Source: Dehalococcoidales bacterium
GTDB taxonomy: Bacteria; Chloroflexota; Dehalococcoidia; Dehalococcoidales; RBG-16-60-22
Direction: 5' to 3'
Assembly: GCA_030603605.1 (NCBI GenBank)
Contig: JAUVXN010000003.1
Coordinates: forward strand, 1 to 38,057
Length of the DNA stretch: 38,057 bases
Positions 1 to 7,152 of this stretch are shown here, piece by piece. The position numbers were made by a program, and so were the translations under genes. The notes under the pieces were generated by a model. That model was not told the origin of the DNA, searched no databases, and saw nothing but the letters and a program-made list of their open reading frames with translations. Within the stretch, counting starts at the first letter, position 1, and every line of letters begins with the position of its first letter.

Positions 1-51
1 AATAAGACCAATAAGCAATGCTGTCAACCGCAGCCAATTATTTTGTTTCAT
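1..51 (-). CDS. N-terminus of a secreted or membrane-anchored protein (cut by window edge)
   Basis: Reading leftward from an ATG at 51, the 17 visible codons give MKQNNWLRLTALLIGL: a basic start followed by a hydrophobic stretch, as in a signal peptide or first membrane helix. No stop occurs before the window edge. It starts 45 bases after the stop of the VTT-family gene on the same strand, so the two could be co-transcribed. The ribosome site is weak (AGGGAC-like). The family cannot be named from so little sequence. Confidence 0.4.
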   Translation of the reverse strand, partial: MKQNNWLRLTALLIGLI

Positions 52-96
52 TGCTGATACGAGTCCCTGATACTTTGGCAAAAGCCGGTCCGCCTG

Positions 97-666
97 CTAC
101 ACTGGCATGCCCAGCATCCCAAGCAGACCTCGCAGTCCCCAGTAGCCAGCGAAGGCAACGGTCATGCCCTTGATTGTCTTGCCTCCCCAGCAAATAAGAA
201 AATACCTCAATATGCTGAAGCGCATAGCCCCAGCTGCCAGACCTGCCGGGTAAAAAAACGGGTTGAGTACTGCCGAAAGGAGAAACAGAGTCAGTGAGCC
301 CCTCCGTTCCACCCACTTCAGCATTCGTAAGTAGATTGCCTGGATTTTTCCGTGACTTGAATTAGTGAGAACTGTCCTGCCACTATAGCCTGTCATGTAG
401 ATTACCAAGGCACCTAAAGCCTCACCCAGGCCCGCTGCAGCACCAACGAGCACCGGGTTCAATACGCCACCTAAAGCAAATACCATCGGCGTCATTGGCA
501 CTGGAGCCAGAATAGTAGCTCCACCCATCATGCTGATAATAAAGGCTCCGGCATAGCCGTAACCCCCAAGCGCCAGGACATCCTCCCAGAAATAAATAAT
601 GGCCACTGCCATGGCTATACTCAGGATTACGCCCAGCGCACCAATATAGTATTGCCGACTCCCCAT
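97..666 (-). CDS. VTT/DedA (SNARE-associated) family membrane protein
   Basis: About 189 residues with several hydrophobic segments. The central stretch rich in Gly, Ala and Pro (APVPMTPMVFALGG) and the later PAGLAAGAMRF motif resemble the VTT/DedA core, whose members are linked to lipid flipping and envelope homeostasis. The frame stays open upstream to 744, but those extra codons come from the 137-bp duplicated promoter segment and would start on a -10 box of the other strand. I chose the ATG at 666, which has AGG six bases upstream; the ATG at 672 is the alternative. The substrate cannot be told. Confidence 0.65.
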   Translation of the reverse strand: MGSRQYYIGALGVILSIAMAVAIIYFWEDVLALGGYGYAGAFIISMMGGATILAPVPMTPMVFALGGVLNPVLVGAAAGLGEALGALVIYMTGYSGRTVLTNSSHGKIQAIYLRMLKWVERRGSLTLFLLSAVLNPFFYPAGLAAGAMRFSILRYFLICWGGKTIKGMTVAFAGYWGLRGLLGMLGMPV

Positions 667-670
667 AATC

Positions 671-807
671 ATCCTGAGCTTAGCCCACTTACCAGTAGTC
701 TGCACAATCCACCCCTTGACAACGACGATATAACAGTATATCATATATTTTGGTTTCTTTGGAATATTGTGACGAAATCCGATGCGCTCATCGTTGGACA
801 GGGGTTA
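671..807. repeat. 137-bp duplicated intergenic segment, copy 1
   Basis: This segment recurs at 2211-2347 with 5 mismatches in 137 positions (about 96 percent). Both copies lie immediately upstream of a leftward gene (VTT protein here, DegV at copy 2), and both hold the same rightward promoter. No terminal inverted repeats are visible. Downstream of this copy the rightward promoter faces only decayed sequence. Confidence 0.95.
716..744 (+). promoter_or_regulatory. Sigma-70-type promoter in repeat copy 1 (orphan)
   Basis: TTGACA at 716-721, a 17-bp spacer and TATCAT at 739-744 make a near-consensus housekeeping promoter pointing right. No intact gene follows before 1349, so its original target seems to have been lost or never present. 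Confidence 0.6.
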
Positions 808-984
808 ACCATTTTCAATCGCACTAGGGGTTATTATGTCTAGTAGCCAGCAACTTCATTTAGTCAGCAATCCTTATATTTTCTATTGCCTCCCTGAGCG
901 GTTTCCTGAAAAGTCTATCTACCAGTTTTTGCCATATCCAATCAAGCATTTTTCAAGCATTTTTAACCTCCTTTTCCTACACCT

Positions 985-1202
985 TTACTCTAGCTGGTCT
1001 AGCAGCTCCTCAATCCTGCGTTGGACTTCCTCTTTTTCCTGTTCTGCCTTTTGTTCCTCTGCCTTCCATGGCGTCCAGGTCTATCAAATCCGCAATGGCT
1101 GTGGTGATGATGCGCTCTAGCTCATCGAGGGGTATGGCGTCAAGCTCAACAACCTCATCGCCATAGCTGGTAGCAAACCTCTCATACGGGGGTCGGATTT
1201 CT
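985..1202 (-). pseudogene. Decayed 3' end of an unidentified gene
   Basis: Reading leftward from about 1202, the frame gives coherent protein-like sequence including SYGDEVVELDAIPLDELERI and ADLIDLDAME. After a one-base shift near 1045 it continues in another frame as EEVQRRIEELLDQLE and ends at TAA 985-987. An in-frame stop lies just upstream. The acidic, helical tail looks like the C-terminus of a larger protein, but I cannot name the family. It appears to be a truncated, frameshifted remnant sharing this stretch with a tRNA-like remnant. Confidence 0.5.
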
Positions 1203-1256
1203 TAGCCGGCATTGGTGGCAAGCCTAGCGTGCTTACCTGGTCTCTGGTGAGGGCTA

Positions 1257-1331
1257 TCTTGGTTAGCTCAAAGTCGGTAGCACCATATTTGGTAAGCCCT
1301 TGGTCGGCGGTTCGAATCCACCCGCTGTCAC
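1257..1331 (+). pseudogene. Degenerate tRNA-like sequence (tRNA-Thr GGT-like)
   Basis: A D-arm-like TTAGCTC (1263-1269), an anticodon-loop-like TTGGTAA (anticodon GGT, threonine) and a T-arm GGCGGTTCGAATCCACC occur in the right order and spacing. The 5' acceptor strand does not pair with the 3' strand CGCTGTC, the anticodon stem is broken, and one T-stem pair is mismatched. The 3' half is better preserved than the 5' half. I read it as a decayed tRNA gene or a tRNA-derived attachment scar, not a working tRNA. Confidence 0.55.
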
Positions 1332-1348
1332 TTTTTGTTATCCCTTAG

Positions 1349-2185
1349 CTATAGTTCCCTGATGGCTACAACCAGCGCCCCAGGACCCATATGCACCCCG
1401 AGCGCAGGTCCTACCCTGGCTATTATTATCTTCTCTCTGTCAAATATGGAACCTATACGCTCAGCCAGATTTTGTGCTTCGTCAGGGGTGGTACTATACA
1501 CTATAGCTAAATCCTGAATATTCGCCGTATTTTTCACAAAGTCAAATAACTTGTCTATGCCTTTAGCCCGGGTGTGAGCTTGAGCCATGGGCACCACCTC
1601 CCCATCCTTTAGTGATAGTATCGGTTTCACATTTAAAATTGAGCCCAGAAGTGCCTTTGCCTTGCCAATACGCCCGCCGAGGAGCAGGTATTTGAGGGTA
1701 TCGAACAGTTCGCGTAAATGTATCTTAGGGATGGTCTGTTTTACCTCTTCCACCACCTTCTCTAAACTTTCTCCAGCCTTAGCCGAAGTGGCAGCCACTA
1801 TAACTAATAAGCCCAGAGCCATAGTCAGTACCTGTGAATCAATTACCTCAATCGGGCACTTTGTTTCCAGCATGTCCTTAGCCATCAGTGCCGAATTGCA
1901 GGTGCCACTTAGTTTACCGGAGATATGGATAGAAATAATGCCGTCAGCTTGCTTAGACAACTCACGGTAGACATTGGCAAAATCCTGCGGAGTCGGCTGT
2001 GTAGTGTTGGGATGGACAGGGTCATTCATTAGCCTTTGGTAAAATTCGTCCTCAGAAATGTCCACCCGTTCACGATAGACCTCTCCTCCAAAACGCACAT
2101 ACAGAGGTACTACGGTTATCCCTAGCTCTTCGGCCAAGGCTGGTGGTAGATCGGCAGTACTGTCGGTAACAATCTTGATTGTCAT
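1349..2185 (-). CDS. DegV family fatty-acid-binding protein (FakB-like)
   Basis: A 278-residue protein of typical DegV length. It starts with the family signature KIVTDSTADLP and carries HISGKLSGTCNSA and DTLKYLLLGGRIGK, all hallmarks of the two-domain EDD fold that binds one fatty acid. In Firmicutes such proteins (FakB) present the fatty acid to the kinase FakA; a FakA-like gene lies at 32064-33740. AAGGAGG precedes the ATG at good spacing. It is transcribed divergently from the small-gene/patatin operon, with the duplicated 137-bp segment between them. A second DegV lies at 35661-36515, so the two may prefer different acyl chains (inference). Confidence 0.9.
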   Translation of the reverse strand: MTIKIVTDSTADLPPALAEELGITVVPLYVRFGGEVYRERVDISEDEFYQRLMNDPVHPNTTQPTPQDFANVYRELSKQADGIISIHISGKLSGTCNSALMAKDMLETKCPIEVIDSQVLTMALGLLVIVAATSAKAGESLEKVVEEVKQTIPKIHLRELFDTLKYLLLGGRIGKAKALLGSILNVKPILSLKDGEVVPMAQAHTRAKGIDKLFDFVKNTANIQDLAIVYSTTPDEAQNLAERIGSIFDREKIIIARVGPALGVHMGPGALVVAIREL

Positions 2186-2210
2186 AAAATTGAACCTCCT
2201 TTAGATTAGA

Positions 2211-2347
2211 ATCCTGAGCTTAGCCCACTTACCAGTAGTCTGCACACTCCATCCCTTGACAACGGCAATATAACAGTATATCATATATTTTGGTTTCTTT
2301 GGAATATTGTGACGAAATCCGATGCGCTCATCGTTGGACAGAGGTTA
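2211..2347. repeat. 137-bp duplicated intergenic segment, copy 2
   Basis: The second copy of the segment at 671-807. Here it separates the leftward DegV gene from the rightward operon of two small genes and a patatin, so this copy has an evident function as a divergent control region. Confidence 0.95.
2256..2284 (+). promoter_or_regulatory. Promoter of the small-gene/patatin operon
   Basis: TTGACA at 2256-2261, a 17-bp spacer and TATCAT at 2279-2284, pointing right. The first downstream gene begins at 2352, leaving a leader of about 60 bases that contains the motif ATTTTGGTTTCTTTGGA. Confidence 0.65.
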
Positions 2348-2351
2348 GGAA

Positions 2352-2573
2352 ATGGGCGAGGTTATTCTAAGGCTTGATGTCGAATGGGTATACGAGCCCG
2401 GGAGAGGGGTTGAGATGCGCTTGAGGCATGGAGGGAGCCTTTCTGGTGAGGTGACACAGCACCTTGCCCGGGCAGGAAAGGAATTGTCATTGGCGCTCCA
2501 GCATCTAACTAAAGTAGAAACGGAAAGTGCGCCACAAAAGGTAAGAACAAAAATCGAAGTAGAGGAGGCATAA
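2352..2573 (+). CDS. Small hypothetical protein, first of a paralogous pair
   Basis: A 73-residue protein of unknown function without signal peptide or membrane segment. Its central part (HLARAGKELSLALQHLTKVE) is an amphipathic helix that lines up with the same region of the next gene (LKEAKKEVLLALRSILDKAI), so the two genes look like diverged tandem duplicates. It starts at ATG 2352 behind AGGTTAGGA and ends one base before the next start. Being first in an operon with a patatin-like lipase and opposite a fatty-acid-binding DegV suggests a role with lipids or acyl chains, which is only inference. Confidence 0.6.
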   Translation: MGEVILRLDVEWVYEPGRGVEMRLRHGGSLSGEVTQHLARAGKELSLALQHLTKVETESAPQKVRTKIEVEEA

Positions 2574-2574
2574 G

Positions 2575-2778
2575 ATGGCAAAGATTAAACTTGAGCAGGG
2601 ACTCGAACTCGAGCGTGAGGAAGGAGGAAAATACGTCCTGCGATTCAGGGCGCCACAGGTCAAGCTCGACTCCGACTTGACGGGAGGTCACCTGAAGGAG
2701 GCGAAAAAGGAGGTCCTTCTTGCCTTACGGAGTATTTTGGATAAAGCTATAAGTGTTGAAAAAGAAAAGGGGCAATAA
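2575..2778 (+). CDS. Small hypothetical protein, second of a paralogous pair
   Basis: A 67-residue, strongly charged protein with a predicted C-terminal helix and no membrane segment. A strong AGGAGG site sits eight bases before the ATG, inside the end of the previous gene, so translation is probably coupled. It resembles its upstream neighbour in order of features: a beta-like N-terminal half, a Leu/Ser-Gly-Gly turn, then an amphipathic helix. The patatin gene begins 20 bases downstream. The function is unknown; a small partner or regulator of the lipase is possible but unproven. Confidence 0.65.
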   Translation: MAKIKLEQGLELEREEGGKYVLRFRAPQVKLDSDLTGGHLKEAKKEVLLALRSILDKAISVEKEKGQ

Positions 2779-2798
2779 GATAATAGGAAAGGATAATT

Positions 2799-3644
2799 TT
2801 GGTGCTAGGCTCGTTTTCAGATAAAAAAGTTGGTCTGGCGCTTAGTGGAGGAGCCGCCCGCGGACTGGCACATATCGGCGTACTGGAAATTTTAGAAAAA
2901 GAAGAAGTCCCCATAAATATGATTTCCGGTACCAGTATGGGTGCTATCGTCGGCGCTATGTATGCTCGGGGGGAGAGTGCCAGCAAGATTAAGGAAGTAG
3001 CCCTGGACTTGGGGTGGAGGGAGCTGGCTCAGATAGTCGCACTCACACAGCCCAAAGCCGGACTTTTAAGTGTGCGGAAAATCAAGGCCCGCTTAAAGGA
3101 AATAATCGGCGAGGTGGACTTTGCCGATCTACAGATGCCATTTGCCTGTGTGGCTACTGATATAATCACCGGTGAGGAGGTAGTAATCCAACATGGCCCG
3201 GTATTGGAAGCAGTCATCGCCAGTATGTCTCTACCGGTTATTTTTAGGGCAGCCAGATGGCACGGGCGATATCTGGTTGATGGCGGTGTGGTAAACCCGG
3301 TGCCGGTTAGCGTACTCAAGGATATGGGCGCTGATTTCATTATCGCCTCAAATGTAGTAATAAAACCCGCCGATAGAGTCCAAAATACTCAACTGGAAGA
3401 AGAGGTGCAAAAAGAGGTTGTAAAGGCAAAAGAGCCTAATATCTTCAACATCGTAATGCAACTCGTTAATATTACATCTTATCAAGCGGTAAAATCCAGC
3501 CTAAACGGAGCTGATATAGTTATTAAACCCAGGGTGGCCGATATCGGGGTCGGTGATTTCGGGAATGCCCGCAAGTGCATCTACCAAGGTAAACTGGCCG
3601 CTCAGGCTTCCGTGCCGGAGATAAAACGATTGCTGGCTGGTTGA
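2799..3644 (+). CDS. Patatin-like phospholipase (RssA/YchK type)
   Basis: About 281 residues. The oxyanion loop SGGAARGLAHIG (residues 16-27), the nucleophile elbow GTSMG with Ser46, and VDGG with Asp161 supply the patatin Ser-Asp dyad. Such enzymes release fatty acids from phospholipids or acyl esters in the cytosol or at the membrane face. The start is TTG 2799 or GTG 2802; AGGAAAGGA lies just upstream. It is the third gene of the operon at 2352 and stands near a fatty-acid-binding DegV. A paralogue at 31139-31969 has the same catalytic positions (Ser46, Asp161). The substrate is not predictable. Confidence 0.9.
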   Translation: MVLGSFSDKKVGLALSGGAARGLAHIGVLEILEKEEVPINMISGTSMGAIVGAMYARGESASKIKEVALDLGWRELAQIVALTQPKAGLLSVRKIKARLKEIIGEVDFADLQMPFACVATDIITGEEVVIQHGPVLEAVIASMSLPVIFRAARWHGRYLVDGGVVNPVPVSVLKDMGADFIIASNVVIKPADRVQNTQLEEEVQKEVVKAKEPNIFNIVMQLVNITSYQAVKSSLNGADIVIKPRVADIGVGDFGNARKCIYQGKLAAQASVPEIKRLLAG

Positions 3645-3652
3645 TTTTTCGT

Positions 3653-3676
3653 TACACTGAATTTTCAGTGTATAAT
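3653..3676 (+). promoter_or_regulatory. 20-bp perfect palindrome overlapping a -10 box (probable operator)
   Basis: Positions 3653-3672 read TACACTGAA-TT-TTCAGTGTA, a perfect palindrome with 9-bp arms. Its right end runs into TATAAT at 3671-3676, a consensus -10 preceded by TG; the -35 is weak. A dimer bound there would block the polymerase. The adjacent gene encodes a helix-turn-helix protein, so autoregulation is likely. A 2-base loop and no T-run argue against a terminator for the preceding patatin gene. Confidence 0.7.
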
Positions 3677-3695
3677 GGATATAGTTGGGTGGGGG

Positions 3696-4418
3696 GTGAT
3701 TAAGATTACGGAACTCACTTTTAGACAGAAGGTTTTTCTCAGTAAGCTTCTCGACGTTTATCGAGAAATGCAGGAACCTGTTCACTACAGCGTCATTGCC
3801 AAACGACTGGGTCTTAACAACTCCACCGCCTATGACATGCTGAGGTTGCTTGAGCAAAAAGGCATGGTAGGCTCTGAATACGCTACGCCGAAGGTAACCG
3901 CTGGTCCTGGCCGGTCAAGCATCCTTTTCTCCCCGACAACAAAGACAATAGAGCTTTTTTCCCACCTGGCTGGCAAGAGCCAAGAGGAGGAAGGGTGGGA
4001 GGACATGAAAGCACGTATTCTTACCAGTCTCAGCAAGGGGAAGGCTTCTGAGTACGAGAACCTTTTGCGTGAGCTACTCGCCCGGGTACCTGAGGCCAGT
4101 TCGCCACTAGTGCGCTGTGCCGAATTTATCACTGCCCTTATGCTTACCCTGAGGAAGACTAAGTACTCATTCGGCCAGCGAAGCCCGGTGGGCAGGCTAC
4201 TAGGGGCACGGGTGGGCAGGCTGAGTATGGGCACATTAGCCGGACTTGCTCTTGGTCTGTGCCTGGCGGACGAGAGAGTTCAACACCGCCTTGGTGATTT
4301 CCAACAACATATGAAGAAATACGAAGTATCGTTGCAGGATTTAAGTCGAGACAGCCTGACAAAGCTGCACCATTTTACTCGTGATGTCTGGAGTATTCTG
4401 AAAACACCGGCGCGTTAA
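3696..4418 (+). CDS. Winged-helix transcriptional regulator
   Basis: About 240 residues from a GTG at 3696. The N-terminal part (HYSVIAKRLGLNNSTAYDML, then LLEQKGMV) is a clear helix-turn-helix with recognition helix and wing, as in MarR/IclR/LexA-like DNA-binding domains. The remaining 150 residues form a helical domain I cannot assign; it holds a Gly/Ala/Leu-rich stretch (MGTLAGLALGLCLA) that might touch the membrane. The frame is open to an ATG at 3675, but that ATG is part of the -10 box, so it cannot lie in the mRNA; the GTG has a GGTGGGG site upstream. It precedes the radical SAM operon and probably controls itself and perhaps that operon. Confidence 0.75.
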   Translation: MIKITELTFRQKVFLSKLLDVYREMQEPVHYSVIAKRLGLNNSTAYDMLRLLEQKGMVGSEYATPKVTAGPGRSSILFSPTTKTIELFSHLAGKSQEEEGWEDMKARILTSLSKGKASEYENLLRELLARVPEASSPLVRCAEFITALMLTLRKTKYSFGQRSPVGRLLGARVGRLSMGTLAGLALGLCLADERVQHRLGDFQQHMKKYEVSLQDLSRDSLTKLHHFTRDVWSILKTPAR

Positions 4419-4430
4419 TTTTTTTTCATT

Positions 4431-4452
4431 AATATTTTGGTTTCTTTTGGAA
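4431..4452 (+). repeat. Short third copy of a motif from the 137-bp repeat
   Basis: This stretch contains ATATTTTGGTTTCTTTTGGA, the core of the 137-bp repeat (ATATTTTGGTTTCTTTGGA) with one extra T. It lies in the 62-base gap before the radical SAM gene. It may be a regulatory motif or a remnant of the same segment. A loose promoter, TTGGTT with a 16-bp spacer and TAATGT, can be drawn through it. Confidence 0.45.
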
Positions 4453-4480
4453 ACAAGCTAATGTTGAGAAAGGAGTTGAT

Positions 4481-5953
4481 ATGAATCAAACTCTCAAGGT
4501 AGGAAGGCATATACCGCAGGTCTATTTCGATTGCTTGAAGTCTCTGCAGCTTCTATTGTTCAAGAGAATACTCAGAGGCATGATGCTACTCATTCATCTT
4601 TCCGATACCAATCTCTTAAGAGTGGTAAGGTGGGTAAAAAGATTAAGTATTACAAAAGCATATCGAGAGCAGATAGAGGCGGCTGAAACGCTTTTAAGGC
4701 AGAATCACCCATTTGTCCAATTGGGTAGGAGTATCTTCAATAAGTCAAAAAGATGCCGTGTGAAACTGGTGGATAATCTGCTTTGTAACGCGATTTTTGT
4801 GGGCAACGTTAAACGAACTATATTTAGCCAGCGTAATAAATTGCCCGCCCCATGGTTTTTTGTCGTTAGCCCGACTATGCGGTGTAATTTGAAGTGTGTC
4901 GGCTGCTACGCTGCCCAGTATAAAAAAGAAAACGATTTACCCTACGAGACTCTGGATAGAATCTGCCGGGATGCCAAAACCATGGGGATCTATTTAATTA
5001 CTGTTTCCGGCGGTGAACCGTTTATAAGGCAAGACCTCTTGGACCTTTTCAAGAAGCACAACGATATCTATTTCCAGGTGTTCACTAACGGCACCTTAAT
5101 TGACAAGAAATTGGCGGAACGACTGGTAAGGTTAGGCAATGTTGCGCCGGTTATTGGCATAGAGGGCTTTGAAACAGAGACTGACCAGCGGCGCGGTAAG
5201 GGCACTTTTGACCGGGTTGTTATGGCAATGGATAATTTAAGAAATGCCGGCGTCATCTTTGGTTTTTCCTCAATGCCTACCAGCCTTAACTGGCAAGTCA
5301 TCGCCAGTGACGATTTCTATAAATTCCTGGTTGACCGGGGCTGCTCCTTCGGCTGGCTCTTCCAGTATATTCCAATAGGCCGTGAGCCAGATCTGGCCTT
5401 GATGATGAAGCCCGAGCAAAGGTTAGCCATTCGCGAGAAGATTCGCGAAGTACGCAGTAAATACCCGCTCTTTGTTTCTGACTTCTGGAATGACGGCGAC
5501 TACGTTCACGGTTGTCTGGCTGGCGGCAGACATGGAGGCGGCTATTTCCACATTAACACTAATGGTGATGTCGAACCCTGCGTATTTGCTCATTTTGCCC
5601 AGGACAATATAAAAGACATTTATGCTCGAGGGGGCCATCTCTGGGAGGTCTTGCGTTCCGAGTTTTTCTCTAAAATCAGGGAAGGCCAGCCGTGGAACCA
5701 GGACCACCGGATGTGCTGCATGATTATTGATAATCCCCAGTGCTTGAGAAGGGTGGTTTCCTCCTGCAGCGGAGTTTATCCGACGGAAAAAGAGGCGGAA
5801 AAACTGGTTAAAGATGAGGCAATAACCGGTCATCTGAACAGCTACTCTTCGCATCTGGACCACTTGTTACACCAGAACAGAGATGTTTCAACTGACGACT
5901 TGGTCTCCGGCGATAAGCAGTCTGAAAATAGCGGTGTACTGGAAAGGAGATAA
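4481..5953 (+). CDS. Radical SAM protein with C-terminal cysteine-rich region
   Basis: A 490-residue protein. CNLKCVGC (Cys135, 139, 142) is the CxxxCxxC motif that binds the S-adenosylmethionine-cleaving cluster, followed by the SGGEPF motif. A later NGDVEPCVF segment and further cysteines (CC and C-x5-SSC towards the end) could bind an auxiliary cluster, as in SPASM-like proteins. The first 120 residues are helical and basic. AAAGGAG lies just before the ATG. The next gene, an ArsA-type ATPase, starts two bases after the stop, so they form an operon. I recognise the general family from anaerobes but know no assigned reaction; lipid, cofactor or peptide modification all remain open. Confidence 0.85.
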   Translation: MNQTLKVGRHIPQVYFDCLKSLQLLLFKRILRGMMLLIHLSDTNLLRVVRWVKRLSITKAYREQIEAAETLLRQNHPFVQLGRSIFNKSKRCRVKLVDNLLCNAIFVGNVKRTIFSQRNKLPAPWFFVVSPTMRCNLKCVGCYAAQYKKENDLPYETLDRICRDAKTMGIYLITVSGGEPFIRQDLLDLFKKHNDIYFQVFTNGTLIDKKLAERLVRLGNVAPVIGIEGFETETDQRRGKGTFDRVVMAMDNLRNAGVIFGFSSMPTSLNWQVIASDDFYKFLVDRGCSFGWLFQYIPIGREPDLALMMKPEQRLAIREKIREVRSKYPLFVSDFWNDGDYVHGCLAGGRHGGGYFHINTNGDVEPCVFAHFAQDNIKDIYARGGHLWEVLRSEFFSKIREGQPWNQDHRMCCMIIDNPQCLRRVVSSCSGVYPTEKEAEKLVKDEAITGHLNSYSSHLDHLLHQNRDVSTDDLVSGDKQSENSGVLERR

Positions 5954-5954
5954 T

Positions 5955-7124
5955 GTGAGCCGAATTCTTCTCTTTACCGGCAAGGGAGGCGTCGGTAAAA
6001 CGACGGTAGCCGCAGCCACCGCAGCGTGTGCGGCCAAGCATGGATATAAGACGGTGGTTATGAGCACAGACGCCGCTCACAGCCTGGGCGATAGCCTGGA
6101 TTGCCAACCGGGGCCGGAGCCGACGAAGGTTTCCCCCAACCTCTGGGCTCAGGAATCGAATATCCTCTACAACATTGAAAATCACTGGGGCACGGTCAAA
6201 AAATGGCTGGCAGCGCTGATGGCATGGCGCGGGGTTGATGAAATCGTTGCAGAGGAAATAGCTGCGCTTCCGGGAATGGAAGAGTTGGCCAACCTCCTCT
6301 GGGTCTACTACCATCAGCAGGAAGGAAAATATGACGTCATTGTAGTTGATTGTGCGCCCACTGCGGAATCTCTGCGGCTGCTTACCTTTCCCGAAGTGGC
6401 ACAGTGGTGGCTGAACAAGCTGTTGCCGGTGGGGCGCCGGCTTGTGCCGGTAACTTACCCGATTATACATCGCTTTACCGACATGCCCCTGCCTGACGAG
6501 CAAATCTTCTCTACCATAGACGACCTCTTCCATGAGCTGGATGAGTTGCGTACATTGTTAACCAATCCCCAGGTCACCGCTATCCGTCTTGTCCTGAACC
6601 CGGAGAAGATGGTAATCAAAGAAGCCCAGCGCACTTATACTTACCTAAACCTTTACGGCTATCCTACAGATGCAGTCATCTGTAACCGTCTTATCCCCAA
6701 GGGTGCCGAAGGTAGCTACTGGGAAGAGTGGAAAGAGGCTCAGGCAGGGTATCTCCAGCTTATTGAGGAACGTTTCTCTCCACTCCCTATTCTCAAGGTG
6801 CCGCTTCTTAAAAGCGAGGTCGTTGGGATGAAGGCACTGGAAGAGATAGGGCACCATCTCTACGGTGGGAGTGACCCGGCACGTCTCCTGTTTGAAGGAA
6901 AACCGATGAGCATTGAACGGCAAGATGGTAGCTATGTGCTTACGTTGGAGCTTCCTTTCATTGCTAAAGGTGACGTGTCGCTGATGAGAAGTGGAGATGA
7001 ACTCGTTGTCACCATCGGCAACTTGAGACGCAGCATCCTGCTGCCTCAGGTACTTCTGGGGCGCGAACTTAAGGGCGCTAAGCTGGATACGGGTCGTCTC
7101 CATATCAGGTTTGAAGCGGGTTAG
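5955..7124 (+). CDS. ArsA/GET3-type ATPase with C-terminal HSP20-like domain
   Basis: About 389 residues from GTG 5955, which follows AAAGGAGA. The deviant Walker A FTGKGGVGKTT (about residues 7-17), the switch region STDAAHSLGDSLD and the box DCAPTAESLRLL place it in the ArsA/GET3 family of P-loop ATPases, which move arsenite or tail-anchored membrane proteins. The last 65 residues, from RQDGSYVLTLELPF, form a beta-sandwich like alpha-crystallin, a known fusion in bacterial ArsA relatives. No arsenic genes lie nearby. With a radical SAM protein upstream and a membrane protein downstream, a role as an ATP-driven chaperone for a membrane or lipid-handling protein is more likely than arsenite export (inference). 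Confidence 0.88.
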   Translation: MSRILLFTGKGGVGKTTVAAATAACAAKHGYKTVVMSTDAAHSLGDSLDCQPGPEPTKVSPNLWAQESNILYNIENHWGTVKKWLAALMAWRGVDEIVAEEIAALPGMEELANLLWVYYHQQEGKYDVIVVDCAPTAESLRLLTFPEVAQWWLNKLLPVGRRLVPVTYPIIHRFTDMPLPDEQIFSTIDDLFHELDELRTLLTNPQVTAIRLVLNPEKMVIKEAQRTYTYLNLYGYPTDAVICNRLIPKGAEGSYWEEWKEAQAGYLQLIEERFSPLPILKVPLLKSEVVGMKALEEIGHHLYGGSDPARLLFEGKPMSIERQDGSYVLTLELPFIAKGDVSLMRSGDELVVTIGNLRRSILLPQVLLGRELKGAKLDTGRLHIRFEAG

Positions 7125-7152
7125 GGTGAGTAGGCCCAAGAGGAATCATCCG

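Noticed and set aside
671..807. The 137-bp repeat as a miniature transposable element
   Set aside because: No terminal inverted repeats or target duplications are visible, and only two full copies occur here.
836..1120. A 94-codon rightward open frame after the orphan promoter
   Set aside because: It is Ser/Phe-rich with no family features and lies antisense to a more coherent decayed leftward frame.
3653..3672. Reading the palindrome as a terminator of the first patatin gene
   Set aside because: The arms are separated by only two bases and no T-run follows; it runs into a TATAAT box instead.
4481..5953. Assigning the radical SAM protein to tetraether lipid synthase or a peptide maturase
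   Set aside because: It shares the general CxxxCxxC core, but I saw no specific motif of either, and no precursor peptide is evident.
5955..7124. An arsenic resistance operon
   Set aside because: No arsB, arsC, arsR or arsD-like gene is near, and the ATPase carries an HSP20-like domain seen in non-arsenic relatives.
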